Source: Arthrobacter globiformis NBRC 12137
GTDB lineage: Bacteria; Actinomycetota; Actinomycetes; Actinomycetales; Micrococcaceae
Assembly: GCF_000238915.1 (NCBI RefSeq)
Contig: NZ_BAEG01000051.1
Location: 124,001-188,000, forward strand
Direction: 5' to 3'
DNA: 64,000 nucleotides
Part shown: positions 46,000 through 55,104 of the stretch, piece by piece
Layout: each line of letters begins with the position of its first letter
How positions within the stretch are numbered: position 1 is the first letter of the stretch
The notes under the pieces: model-generated
Told to the model about the DNA's origin: nothing
The model's input: the letters and a program-made list of their open reading frames with translations, nothing else
Databases searched by the model: none
Translations under genes and position numbers: made by a program

Positions 46000-47108
46000 T
46001 ACTGCAGTACCCGCCATCCACGGTCGCTTAGTGCTTCTACAAGGAGGTCATGCGCGCTCGGCAGCACCGAGATCTCCACCATGCCCACATTCTGCCCTGA
46101 GGAGTGGTCCAGGCGGAGATCTTCGAGGTTGACGCCAATCTCACCGATCTCGGTCAGCAGCCTCGCGATCTGGCCGGGCCGGTCGTCCACGAGCACCGTG
46201 AGCCAGGAATATGCCTGCGGCGGCCCGCCGTGCTTACCCGGAATCCGTGCCTGCCCGGCGTTGCCTTCACTCATCAGTTGGGCCAGGTCGAGACGGGCTC
46301 CGGCGGCTGCGGGGTCCTCAAGCGTTCCGATCAGCCGGTTGAGGTCGTCGCGAACCCCGTAAAGGATCTGCACCACCTTGCCGGCATTCGCACCCAGGAT
46401 CTGGACCCACAGCGTGGGGTCGCTGGCTGCGATGCGGGTGGTGTCGCGGAGCCCGTTCCCCGCGAGGGAGAGGGCGTGCAGCGGCGTGTCCTGCAGACGG
46501 GTCGCCAGCAGCGAGGACATCACCTGCGGCAGATGGGACACCAGGGCCACGGCGCCGTCGTGTTCCTCGGCCGTGAACTGCGAAACGACAGCACCGAGGT
46601 CGGTGGCCAGCGCCCGCGCAGCCTGGACCGCCCCGGCCGAGGATTCCTCGGTCGGGCATACAACCCACGGCATGGAGGTGAAGAGCTCGCCGCGGGCGGC
46701 GACGGGCCCGGATTTCTCGCGTCCGGCCATGGGGTGGGTACCGACGTAACGGCTGAGGTCCGCGCTGCGGGTGCGCAGGTCATTCAGGATCGCCGCCTTG
46801 ACGCTGGCGATGTCGACGACGGTGGCGTACGGATAGTCTGCCAGCGCTCGTTCCACAACGTCCGCGGTTACGTCCGGCGGCGATGCGACAACCACGAGTT
46901 CAGGACTTTCATCCCCCATGGCCGCCAGCGGGAGGCCGGCGCCGATGTCAACGGCGACCGCCTGGTTGGTGGGCGAGGGATCGGACAGGTAGACCGCAAC
47001 GCCACGGCCGCGCAGGCCAAGGCCGATGCTGGTGCCGAGCAGGCCAGTGCCAATAACGACGACCGGGCCGTTCAGGTGGCCGCGGCCGTGCGTACGGAAA
47101 GCCGACAT
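45999..47108 (-). CDS. tyrA: Prephenate dehydrogenase
   Basis: Converts prephenate to 4-hydroxyphenylpyruvate for tyrosine; 369 aa. Rossmann VVVIGTGLLGTSIGLGL begins at about residue 16, the catalytic region contains GTHPMAGREKSG, and an ACT domain closes the protein (about 298-369; WLTVLVDDRPGQIARLL) as the probable tyrosine-feedback site. It sits 3 bases after rluB and overlaps cmk. Confidence 0.95.
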   Translation of the reverse strand: MSAFRTHGRGHLNGPVVVIGTGLLGTSIGLGLRGRGVAVYLSDPSPTNQAVAVDIGAGLPLAAMGDESPELVVVASPPDVTADVVERALADYPYATVVDIASVKAAILNDLRTRSADLSRYVGTHPMAGREKSGPVAARGELFTSMPWVVCPTEESSAGAVQAARALATDLGAVVSQFTAEEHDGAVALVSHLPQVMSSLLATRLQDTPLHALSLAGNGLRDTTRIAASDPTLWVQILGANAGKVVQILYGVRDDLNRLIGTLEDPAAAGARLDLAQLMSEGNAGQARIPGKHGGPPQAYSWLTVLVDDRPGQIARLLTEIGEIGVNLEDLRLDHSSGQNVGMVEISVLPSAHDLLVEALSDRGWRVLQ

Positions 47109-47111
47109 CCC

Positions 47112-48332
47112 TTACAGCCCCACGGATGCCAGCAGGTGGCCGACTTCCTGCTTGCCCAGGTTGCGGATGCTTCCCTGGCGCTGGTCGCCCAGACCGATGG
47201 GGCCCACCTTGACGCGCACCAGGCGCAGCACCGGGAACCCCACGGCGTCGAACAGGCGCCGGACAATGCGGTTCTTGCCGGAGTGCAGCACAACTTCGAT
47301 CAGCACGTGGCCCGGGGTTGAGTCGACCAGCCGGAAGGAGTCGACCGACGCGAAGCCGTCCTCGAGTTCGATGCCGTCCTTGAGCTGCGCGCCGATGCCC
47401 TGCGGGAACGGCCCGCGGACCTGGACGAGGTAGGTCTTGGGGACCTCGTAGGACGGGTGGGTCAGCCGGTTGGCCAGCTCGCCGTCGTTGGTCAGCAGCA
47501 GCAGGCCTTCGGTGGCAACGTCCAGGCGCCCGACATGGAAGAGCCGTTCACCCTGGTTGTTGCGGATGTAGTCGCTGATGCACGGCCGGCCTTCGGGGTC
47601 CTCCATGGTGGACACGACGCCCTTGGGCTTGTTGAACACCATGTAGACCAGCGTGTCATCTAGCTGGATGCGCAGGCCGTCCACGTGGATAACGGCGGTC
47701 TTGGGGTCGACGCGGACGCCAAGCTCGGTCACGACCTTGCCGTCGACTTCCACGCGGCCCTCGGCGATCATTTCTTCACAGACGCGCCGCGAGGCGACTC
47801 CGGCCGAGGCCATGACCTTCTGCAGACGGACGCCGTCGGCGTCGTGGACCTCCGACTGCGGCACCTCGGCGCGGGGACCGCGCGTGCGGGAGGGCCGGCG
47901 GACCGGCCCCAGACTCTGGCCGAAGCGTTCGCTGCCGAAGGCGCGCGAACCCGCCGTCTTCGGGGCGCCCGACTTGGGCTTCAACGCGCCCGGGGTGCCG
48001 GGGGCTTTGTTCGCTCCGGGCTTCCGGGCAGCGGCGGCCTTGCGTGCGCCGGCCTTGGGTGCCCCAGTCCTGGACGCGGGGGCCTTGGACCCCGGCTTCC
48101 AGTCGCCGGCCGGCCGGCGGCCCGCGGGTGCCTCGTCCGGATCGACGAAGCGCTCCTCGCGTGGCTTGGCCTTGTAGGTGCGGTCGCCGAAGGGGCGGTC
48201 GCCGCCCTTGGGGAAGTCGCGCTTCCCGGCGCCCGCCCCGCGGCCCTGTGCTGCGCCGCGCGGCGCGTTGCGCTCCGGACCTTTACGTCCGGAGCTGTTA
48301 CGTGGTGAACCCTGGCGTCCCGCCTGTGTCAT
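47112..48332 (-). CDS. RluB/RsuA-family pseudouridine synthase with basic N-terminal tail
   Basis: 406 aa. S4 RNA-binding domain (about 168-230), then the catalytic domain with GRLDVATEGLLLLTND (catalytic Asp) and KTYLVQVRG. The first 165 residues are an Arg/Lys/Pro/Gly/Ala-rich tail with APKAG/KSGAPK repeats, probably disordered and RNA-binding. By position it corresponds to Mtb Rv1711. The 23S target (2605 in E. coli RluB) is inferred from the family. Confidence 0.92.
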   Translation of the reverse strand: MTQAGRQGSPRNSSGRKGPERNAPRGAAQGRGAGAGKRDFPKGGDRPFGDRTYKAKPREERFVDPDEAPAGRRPAGDWKPGSKAPASRTGAPKAGARKAAAARKPGANKAPGTPGALKPKSGAPKTAGSRAFGSERFGQSLGPVRRPSRTRGPRAEVPQSEVHDADGVRLQKVMASAGVASRRVCEEMIAEGRVEVDGKVVTELGVRVDPKTAVIHVDGLRIQLDDTLVYMVFNKPKGVVSTMEDPEGRPCISDYIRNNQGERLFHVGRLDVATEGLLLLTNDGELANRLTHPSYEVPKTYLVQVRGPFPQGIGAQLKDGIELEDGFASVDSFRLVDSTPGHVLIEVVLHSGKNRIVRRLFDAVGFPVLRLVRVKVGPIGLGDQRQGSIRNLGKQEVGHLLASVGL

Positions 48333-48363
48333 GACCCGTCCTCTGTGATTTTGACCGGCAAAG

Positions 48364-48407
48364 GTTGTCCAGAGACAACACTAGCCAGCCGTGCAGATTA
48401 AATCTGC
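48364..48407. promoter_or_regulatory. Two palindromes upstream of the rluB-type gene
   Basis: GTTGTC-N4-GACAAC (48364-48379) and GCAGATT-A-AATCTGC (48393-48407) lie in the 106-base gap after scpB, 32 and 61 bases from the pseudouridine synthase start. They could be operators or RNA stems; no regulator is assigned. Confidence 0.35.
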
Positions 48408-48438
48408 CCTGGTAAAAACTGCTTCGCAGGCGTGGCGC

Positions 48439-49068
48439 CTACATTCTTCCGGCGTCGTAGAACTCTTCAATTCCTTCAAGCCCCGGAAGGTGCGGTGAAA
48501 GCTGAGGCAACTCAGCCACCGAGCCGATTCCCATGCGCTCAAGGAAATACGACGTCGTGCGGTACAGGACAGCGCCCGATTCCGGATCTGTTCCGGCATC
48601 CTCGATCAGCCCGCGCTGGGTCAGCGTCCGCACGACAGAGTCAACGTTGACTCCGCGAATTGCCGACACCCTTGCCCTGGACACCGGCTGCCGGTAAGCG
48701 ATGACAGCGAGTGTCTCGAGCGCCGCCTGGGTCAGCCTGGCTGTCTGCCCTTCCAGGACGAAAGTACCGACGACGTCGGCGAATTCAGCCCGGGAGTAGA
48801 TGCGCCAGCCGCCGGCGACATTCCGCAATTCAAAACCCCGGGGGCTGGAAGCGACTTCATGCTCAGGTCCATTACTGCCAGTTTCCATATCCGGGGCTTT
48901 AACAGTATAGCCGTCATAATCACGCTGCAGGTCCAGCAGCAGCGCCTCGACGGCGGGCACCGTCAGGTTGAGTCCTGCCGCGAGGTCGGTGGCGGAGGTG
49001 GGCTCGTCCAGCACCATCAGCACCGCCTCAAGCGCGGCGCGTTCCCGGCCCGCAATTGGATCCGTCAT
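48439..49068 (-). CDS. scpB: Segregation and condensation protein ScpB
   Basis: 209 aa winged-helix kleisin partner of the Smc complex. Visible elements are ALEAVLMVLDEPTSATDLA at the N-terminus and the second winged helix TQAALETLAVIAYRQPVSRARVSAIRGVN. The ATG overlaps the scpA stop (ATGA). A roughly 15-residue acidic insertion separates the N-terminal and second wing. Confidence 0.95.
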   Translation of the reverse strand: MTDPIAGRERAALEAVLMVLDEPTSATDLAAGLNLTVPAVEALLLDLQRDYDGYTVKAPDMETGSNGPEHEVASSPRGFELRNVAGGWRIYSRAEFADVVGTFVLEGQTARLTQAALETLAVIAYRQPVSRARVSAIRGVNVDSVVRTLTQRGLIEDAGTDPESGAVLYRTTSYFLERMGIGSVAELPQLSPHLPGLEGIEEFYDAGRM

Positions 49069-49904
49069 GGCTGCTCCTCGTATTCCTCACTCAGGTGCTC
49101 CCCTGTCCATCCGGTGCCGGCCGCTGTCCAACGCACGGTCAGGTCGCCCAGCGGCGCCACCTGGTCGAAGGCCACCACCTGGTCCCTGAACAGCTCCAGA
49201 AGCGCCAGGAAGCGCGCCACCACAACCAGGGTGGATTCGGCGTCGGCGATCAGGGCCCGGAATGTCAGGGGCTGGCCGTCCTGCAGCCGCAGTCCGATCA
49301 GCTCCGCCTGCTCGCGAACACTCACCGTGCCGCCGTGCAGGTGGGCCACACCGACCTCCGTCGGCGCCGGGGCCTTGGGCTTGAGCGCGGCCTCGGCCAG
49401 CGCCGCGAACTGTGCGGGGCTGTGCTTCCAGACGAGCTCCGGCAGCATCGCGGCGAAATGTTCCTCGAGGGCGACCTGCCGCGGATAGCGAAGGGACTCC
49501 AGTTCCAGCGTGGCGTCCATCAGCGCAGCGACCTGTTTGAAGGCCTTGTACTGCAACAGCCGGGCAAAGAGCAGGTCACGTGCCTCGAGGAGGGCGATGT
49601 CGTCGTCGTCCTCCACCTCGCCTGCGGGCAGCAGGCGCGCTGCCTTCAGGTCCAGCAGCGTGGCCGCGATGACGAGGAACTCACTCGCCTCATCAAGGGC
49701 CCACTCCTCCCCCAGCTCCTGGAGGTTCCGGATGTACCCGATGAACTCATCGGTGACCGTGGCCAGGGCCACCTCGGTGATGTCCAGCTGGTGTTTGGAG
49801 ATCAGCCCCAGCAGGAGGTCAAAGGGGCCGCTGAAGTTGGCAAGGCGAACTTCGAAGCCGGACCGCCTGGCCTCGGCGGGGGGCGTTGCCGGCTCTGCGG
49901 TCAT
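49065..49904 (-). CDS. scpA: Segregation and condensation protein ScpA
   Basis: 279 aa kleisin that bridges Smc heads. The N-terminus has FEVRLANFSGPFDLLLGLISKHQLDITEVALATVTDEF, the diagnostic start of ScpA, and the C-terminal winged helix binds Smc. It lies 5 bases after parA and overlaps scpB by 4. Confidence 0.96.
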   Translation of the reverse strand: MTAEPATPPAEARRSGFEVRLANFSGPFDLLLGLISKHQLDITEVALATVTDEFIGYIRNLQELGEEWALDEASEFLVIAATLLDLKAARLLPAGEVEDDDDIALLEARDLLFARLLQYKAFKQVAALMDATLELESLRYPRQVALEEHFAAMLPELVWKHSPAQFAALAEAALKPKAPAPTEVGVAHLHGGTVSVREQAELIGLRLQDGQPLTFRALIADAESTLVVVARFLALLELFRDQVVAFDQVAPLGDLTVRWTAAGTGWTGEHLSEEYEEQP

Positions 49905-49909
49905 GCGGG

Positions 49910-50809
49910 CTAGGGCGCGCCGCCGCGCGAAATCAATTCCTTGGCGAGGCGGCGGTAGGCGTCGGCACCCACATGGTTTCCGGCGTAGCTCGTGATGGGC
50001 TCGGCGGCCACGGTGGCGTCGGCGAACTTGATGGAGCGCTTGATGACGGTTTCGAAGACCTTGTCCCCGAAGGCTTCCACCAGGCGGCTGATGACCTCGC
50101 GGCTGTGCAGCGTGCGGGCGTCGTACATCGTGGCCAGCACGCCGTCCACCTGCAGCCGCGGGTTGAGGCGGTCCTGGACCTTGTCGATGGTTTCGACCAG
50201 CAGGGCCACCGCGCGCAGCGCAAAGAATTCGCAGATCAGCGGAATGATCACGCCGTGGGCCGCGGTCAGGGCGTTGACGGTAAGCAGGCCGAGGGAAGGC
50301 TGGCAGTCGATGAGGACGACGTCGTACTCGTCCTCGACCTTCTTGAGCGCCCGGTCGAGAACCTGCTCGCGTGCCACCTCGTTGACCAGCTGCACTTCGG
50401 CCGCGGAGAGGTCTATGTTGGCGGGCAGCAGGTCCACGTTCTCCACGCCGGTCTGGTGGATGGCCTCGCGGATATCGATCTTGCGGTCCATCAGGACGTT
50501 GTAGACGGTCAGATCCAGCTCGTGGGGGTTGACGCCGAGCCCGGCGGACAGGGCGCCCTGGGGGTCAAAGTCCACCAGGAGCACACGCCGGCCGTATTCG
50601 GCCAGCGCCGCGGCAAGGTTGATGGTGGAGGTGGTCTTACCCACCCCGCCCTTCTGGTTAACCATGGCTATGACGCGGGCCGGTCCATGGGAGGACAGCG
50701 GCGCGGGCTCCGGAAAATCGCGGTGGGGGCGGCCCGTGGGACCCATAACGGCGTCTTCCAGGTCGAGTTCCGTGCCTTCCAGAGTTGCTGAACCCTGTTC
50801 GCTGCTCAC
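49910..50809 (-). CDS. parA: Chromosome-partitioning ATPase ParA
   Basis: 299 aa. Deviant Walker A NQKGGVGKTTST, VDFDPQGALSAG (A'), and VVLIDCQPSLGLL (Walker B). It heads the scpA-scpB operon, as in Mtb Rv1708, and is separate from the oriC-linked parAB of actinobacteria. It probably works with Smc-ScpAB. GTG start 50809. A TTAAGG-type element 122 bases upstream resembles that of ftsZ. Confidence 0.92.
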   Translation of the reverse strand: MSSEQGSATLEGTELDLEDAVMGPTGRPHRDFPEPAPLSSHGPARVIAMVNQKGGVGKTTSTINLAAALAEYGRRVLLVDFDPQGALSAGLGVNPHELDLTVYNVLMDRKIDIREAIHQTGVENVDLLPANIDLSAAEVQLVNEVAREQVLDRALKKVEDEYDVVLIDCQPSLGLLTVNALTAAHGVIIPLICEFFALRAVALLVETIDKVQDRLNPRLQVDGVLATMYDARTLHSREVISRLVEAFGDKVFETVIKRSIKFADATVAAEPITSYAGNHVGADAYRRLAKELISRGGAP

Positions 50810-50930
50810 GTATCAATCCACACTTTCGATGACGGTGATTTTCTGCCGCTGTCTGCCAGCGCCCCTGCTACTTCCACCCCAAGGTTACAGCGCCCGACAC
50901 GGCATTCCATGGACCTTGACTTTTGACGGC

Positions 50931-50947
50931 GTTTGAGCCTTTACCTT
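50931..50947 (-). promoter_or_regulatory. TTAAGG-type element upstream of parA
   Basis: Minus-strand AAGGTAAAGGCTCAAAC aligns with AAAGTTAAGGCTGAAAC upstream of the resR-like gene and AAGGTTAAGGTTCAGC upstream of ftsZ. Just upstream AACCTTCGACTT (50955-50966) also resembles AACCTTCAACT at the ftsZ palindrome. Shared operator is inferred. Confidence 0.4.
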
Positions 50948-50982
50948 GTACCTGAAGTCGAAGGTTGCTGGCCGGCAGCAAA

Positions 50983-51021
50983 GAAACCGCCCGCACAGGC
51001 TTGGCCTGTGCGGGCGGTTTC
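50983..51021 (-). terminator. dctA terminator
   Basis: Eighteen-base perfect arms (50983-51000, 51004-51021) around TTG. The minus-strand exit is TTTCTTTG. It lies 37 bases after the dctA stop. Confidence 0.9.
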
Positions 51022-51057
51022 GCTGTGGCTGTATGGCCGGCGCCTTGTGCCTTGACC

Positions 51058-52398
51058 TTATGCCTTGGCCGGTACGGCCTGCTCGGGCGTTTCCGCCACA
51101 CCGTGGTGGTGCGCCACCATCGTCTGCTCGTCGAACGGATCCTGGCCGGACAGCACCAGGTTCACCTGCTCGCCGTCGACCTCCTTGACCCAGGTGCCGA
51201 TCAGCAGGGTGGCGACGGCGTTGCCGGTGAAGTTGGTCAGCGCACGCGCCTCGGACATGAAGCGGTCGATTCCCACGATCATGCCGACGCCGCCCAGAAG
51301 TTCAGGCTTGTGTGCCTGCAGGCCGGCAGCAAGCGTGGCCAGTCCGGCACCGGTGACGCCGGCTGCGCCCTTGGACGCGATGATCATGAAGATCAGCAGG
51401 GAGATCTGGGCGCCGAGATCCAGCGGCGTTCCCATGGCGTTGGCCACGAAGAGCGAAGCCATGGTCAGGTAGATGGCCGTGCCGTCCAGGTTGAAGGAGT
51501 AGCCGGTCGGCACCGTCACGCCGACCACCGGCTTGGAGACGCCCAGGTGCTCCATCTTGGCGATAAGGCGCGGCAGGGCGGCCTCAGAGGACGACGTCGA
51601 GAAGATCAGCAGGTACTCGCGGGCCAGGTACTTCATCAGCCTGAAGATGTTCACACCGGTGACAACCTGCAGCAGGCCGCCGAGGATGACGACGATGAAC
51701 ACGGCACAAGTGATGTAGAACGCGATCATCAGGGTGAACATGCTCACGATGGCCTGGAAGCCGGTGGCGCCGACCACTGCGGCGATGGCACCGAAGGCAC
51801 CCACGGGGGCAAGCCACATGATCATGATCAGGATGCGGAAGACCAGGGCCTGGCCGTGCCCGATGGCCCTCAGGATCGGCGCGCCCTGCGGGCCCATCCG
51901 CTGCAGCGCGAAGCCGACGAGGATGGCAGCGAGCAGGGTAGGAAGCACCGGAATGTCGCCGGGAATGATGCCCAGCAGGAAGTCAACCGTACTGTCCGTG
52001 GCCGCCTTCTTGTTGGGGTCGTATGGCGCGAGCTGCAACCCTTCACCCGGGTGGATGAGGTTGCCGACAACGAGGCCGATCGCCAGGGCGAAGGTGGACA
52101 TGACGACGAAGTAGCCCAGGGCCAGTCCGCCGACCTTGCCGACGGTGGCCGCCTTGGCGATGGAGCCGATACCCAACACGATGGTGCAGAAGATGACCGG
52201 GGCGATCATCATCTTGATCAGCTTGATGAAGCCGTCACCGAGGGGCTTGAGTGATTTTCCGACCTCGGGGAACAGCAGTCCCACCAGAGCGCCGAGAATG
52301 ACAGCGGCGATAACCGCGATGTACAGGTAGTGGGACTTGTCGAGTCCCTTGCGCTCGGCCTTGGCCGGCACTGCCGACTCTCCTCGTTGAGAAGCCAT
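51058..52398 (-). CDS. dctA: C4-dicarboxylate:H+/Na+ symporter DctA
   Basis: 446 aa, eight or nine membrane helices; imports succinate, fumarate and malate. The start ATG 52398 has AAGGAGAG upstream; the longer reading frame is a shadow of the histidine kinase start region. The family motifs are the serine-rich STSSSEAALPRL re-entrant loop and the GYSFNLDGTAIY and NFTGNAVATLLI motifs. It is transcribed divergently from a CitA/CitB-type two-component system, its likely regulator. Confidence 0.96.
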   Translation of the reverse strand: MASQRGESAVPAKAERKGLDKSHYLYIAVIAAVILGALVGLLFPEVGKSLKPLGDGFIKLIKMMIAPVIFCTIVLGIGSIAKAATVGKVGGLALGYFVVMSTFALAIGLVVGNLIHPGEGLQLAPYDPNKKAATDSTVDFLLGIIPGDIPVLPTLLAAILVGFALQRMGPQGAPILRAIGHGQALVFRILIMIMWLAPVGAFGAIAAVVGATGFQAIVSMFTLMIAFYITCAVFIVVILGGLLQVVTGVNIFRLMKYLAREYLLIFSTSSSEAALPRLIAKMEHLGVSKPVVGVTVPTGYSFNLDGTAIYLTMASLFVANAMGTPLDLGAQISLLIFMIIASKGAAGVTGAGLATLAAGLQAHKPELLGGVGMIVGIDRFMSEARALTNFTGNAVATLLIGTWVKEVDGEQVNLVLSGQDPFDEQTMVAHHHGVAETPEQAVPAKA

Positions 52399-52537
52399 CT
52401 TTCTCTCCTTATGGATAATCTGGAAGACGCTTCGGCACAATCTCTGGGCTCCGCGCGTCGGTCCTTTGTGATTTCCATCATTCGCCACGGAGTGACTTGG
52501 CTCACCGTTGCGTTCATATTGGTCATGGGAGGTGTTG

Positions 52538-54274
52538 ATGATCCACCGCTGGAGCATTGCGAGGCGGCTGTTCGTGGCGAACCTGCTGTTCATGCTGGCC
52601 CTGACGGCCATCGTCGGGACGGCCGTCTTCGTTGACGCCCGGGACCATGCCTACGAGGAAGCCGGCCGCCGGATGGGGGCTTTGGCGACGTCCATCGCCG
52701 ATAACCCGCTTGTTCTGCAGGCCGCCGGTACCGGGAACCCGACGGCGCAGCTCCAGCCCTACGCGCTGAGGGTCATGGCCGACTCCGGGGCCGACTTCAT
52801 CACCATCATGGCGCCGGACCGGACGCGGTGGACGCACCCTTTGGACGAGGAGCTGGGCCGCCCGTACATCGGTTCGATCCAAGAGGCCCTCGAGGGCCGC
52901 GTGTTCACCGAGATCACCGCCGGAACGCTCGGGCCGTCGGTGCGGACGATCGCTCCGGTGAAGGACGCCCGCGGTGGGGTCCGCGCGCTTGTGGCGGCCG
53001 GCGTGACCGTTAACACGGTGGACGTGGCTGTGTCCGGCAGGCTGCCGGCGCTGCTGGCGGTGTCCGGGTTCCTGCTGGCAGGCGGATCGCTCGCGTCCTG
53101 GTTTCTTGGCCGCTACCTGCGGCGCGTGACCAGGGGGTGGGGACCCGAGCAGCTGGCCCAGCTCTTCGCCTACTACGAATCCGTACTCCACTCAGTCCGG
53201 GAAGGTGTTGTCCTGATCGATCCGGCCGGAAGGGTGGTGATCTACAACGACCAGGCGGCCGAACTGCTGGGCCTGGAACCGCGGGAAGCCGAGGACGACC
53301 ACGCGGCCACACCGCAGCTCGCCGACCTGCCCCTGGCGCCCAGCCTGAAGGAGCTTTTTGAATCGGGTCGCACGGCCCACGACGAAATCCACCTCACCCA
53401 TGACGGCGTCCTGGTGGTAAACCAGCGCCCTGCAGTGGGGCCGGGATCCTCCGCCGAACGCCGGCGCGGCCCGGTGTTCGGAACCGTTGCCACCATCCGC
53501 GACCGCACGGAGATCGAATCCCTGGGCACCGAGCTGGAGAGCATGCGGACACTTTCCGATGCCCTCCGCGCCCAGACCCACGAGCATGCAAACCGGCTTC
53601 ACACGATGGTCTCCCTGCTGGAGCTGGGCAGGACGGACGAGGCCCTGGACTTTGCCACGAAGGACCTGGAGCTGAGCCAGCAGCTGGCGGACGACGTGAT
53701 CGGTTCGGTCCAGGAGCCGGTGCTGAGCGCCCTCGTCATGGGCAAGGCGGCCGAGGCCCACGAGCGCGGCGTGGAGCTCGTGGTCGAGGCGTCCGGGCCG
53801 GCCCTCAGCGGAGAGCTGGCCGTACAGGACCTCGTCACGGTGGTCGGCAATCTGCTCGATAATGCCATTGACGCCGCCGCCGACGCCCCCGCACCCAGAC
53901 GGGTGGAGCTGCTGGTGGACACGTCCCGCGGCGACCTGGAGATAGCGGTGCAGGACTCCGGCAAAGGCATTGACCCATCAGCTGTGGACGACGTGTTCCG
54001 CTACGGTTTCAGCACCAAGACCGCCGGGCCGTTCGGGCGGGGCCTTGGCCTTGCGCTGGTCAAACAGGCCGTCCAGCGTCTGGCCGGTACCATGACCATA
54101 AGCAACTCCGGCACCGGCGGGGCGCGCTTCCACATCGCGCTCCCGGCCAGCGCCGCTACCGGCACATTGCCCCCAGACACCTTTCCGCCCGGCACGTTGC
54201 CGTCAGGCACATTACCGCCAAGCACATTGCCGTCAGGCACGCCTACATCGAGCCTCCCGGAGGAGCACACGTGA
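52538..54274 (+). CDS. CitA/DcuS-family sensor histidine kinase
   Basis: 578 aa. The ATG at 52538 has GGGAGG five bases upstream. TM1 (about 9-32), extracytoplasmic PAS-like sensor (33-165), TM2 (168-190), cytoplasmic PAS (about 210-325), then the CitA-type H box THEHANRLHTM with His348, N box VVGNLLDNAIDAA, and G box GRGLGLAL. The final 35 residues are a TLPPGTLPSGT repeat tail not belonging to the kinase. The response regulator overlaps it (GTGA). The likely signal is a C4-dicarboxylate or citrate, given dctA next door. Confidence 0.93.
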   Translation: MIHRWSIARRLFVANLLFMLALTAIVGTAVFVDARDHAYEEAGRRMGALATSIADNPLVLQAAGTGNPTAQLQPYALRVMADSGADFITIMAPDRTRWTHPLDEELGRPYIGSIQEALEGRVFTEITAGTLGPSVRTIAPVKDARGGVRALVAAGVTVNTVDVAVSGRLPALLAVSGFLLAGGSLASWFLGRYLRRVTRGWGPEQLAQLFAYYESVLHSVREGVVLIDPAGRVVIYNDQAAELLGLEPREAEDDHAATPQLADLPLAPSLKELFESGRTAHDEIHLTHDGVLVVNQRPAVGPGSSAERRRGPVFGTVATIRDRTEIESLGTELESMRTLSDALRAQTHEHANRLHTMVSLLELGRTDEALDFATKDLELSQQLADDVIGSVQEPVLSALVMGKAAEAHERGVELVVEASGPALSGELAVQDLVTVVGNLLDNAIDAAADAPAPRRVELLVDTSRGDLEIAVQDSGKGIDPSAVDDVFRYGFSTKTAGPFGRGLGLALVKQAVQRLAGTMTISNSGTGGARFHIALPASAATGTLPPDTFPPGTLPSGTLPPSTLPSGTPTSSLPEEHT

Positions 54275-54984
54275 CAGACATCCGAGTCCTCGTCGTCGAG
54301 GACGAGCCCGTCGCGGCTGCGGCACATGCCGCCTACGTGGGCCGGGTGGACGGCTTCACGCTGGCAGGAACGGCTCCGGACGGCCAGTCGGCGCTCCGGA
54401 TGCTCACTGAATTTTCCGCCGCCAGCAGCCCGGTGGAGCTGGTTCTGCTGGACATGAACCTGCCGGACCTGCATGGTCTCGATATCGCCCGGCGGATGCG
54501 CTCCGCCGGGCACTTCGCCGACATCATTGCCATCACAGCTGTCCGGGAACTGGCGATTGTGCGCAGCGCCGTCTCCATCGGCGTCGTGCAGTACCTCATC
54601 AAACCGTTCACCTACGCGACGTTCGCGGACAAGCTGGAGAGCTACCGGCAGTTCCGTGAACAGCTGGCGGGGCCGGAGGCGGGGTCGGCGAAGGCGGCGG
54701 CGTCGCAGAGCGATGTGGACCAGGCCTTCGCCAGCCTGCGTGCGCCGTCCGAGCTTCCGCTGCCGAAGGGTCTGGCCCCTTCAACGCTCGACGCCGTCCG
54801 CGACTTTATCAAGGAACAGCCCGGTGCCGTCTCCGCCACCGAAGTCATGACTGCCCTGGGCATGTCGAGGGTGACCGCGCGGCGGTACCTCGAGTACCTC
54901 GCCGACGCCGGAACGGTGTCCCGGACGGCGCGGTATGGGGCTCCGGGCCGTCCCGAGAATGAATACCGCTGGTCCCGCGCCTGA
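54271..54984 (+). CDS. CitB/DcuR-family response regulator
   Basis: 237 aa. Receiver domain 1-125 with acidic pocket EDE (10-12), phospho-acceptor Asp61 (LLDMNLPD) and Lys in KPFTY, then a C-terminal DNA-binding helix-turn-helix (about 185-215; TALGMSRVTARRYLEYL). GTG 54271 overlaps the kinase stop. Predicted to activate dctA. Confidence 0.93.
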   Translation: MTDIRVLVVEDEPVAAAAHAAYVGRVDGFTLAGTAPDGQSALRMLTEFSAASSPVELVLLDMNLPDLHGLDIARRMRSAGHFADIIAITAVRELAIVRSAVSIGVVQYLIKPFTYATFADKLESYRQFREQLAGPEAGSAKAAASQSDVDQAFASLRAPSELPLPKGLAPSTLDAVRDFIKEQPGAVSATEVMTALGMSRVTARRYLEYLADAGTVSRTARYGAPGRPENEYRWSRA

Positions 54985-55104
54985 CTTACGGGGATCCCTG
55001 TAAATGGGCACCCGTCAATCCTGCCCGCTCATGATCATCCAGACCCCTTGGGCGGGACGCGCCTTCAGGCATGCCGCTGAGCAGGCACTGCCATGGGAGG
55101 CGCC

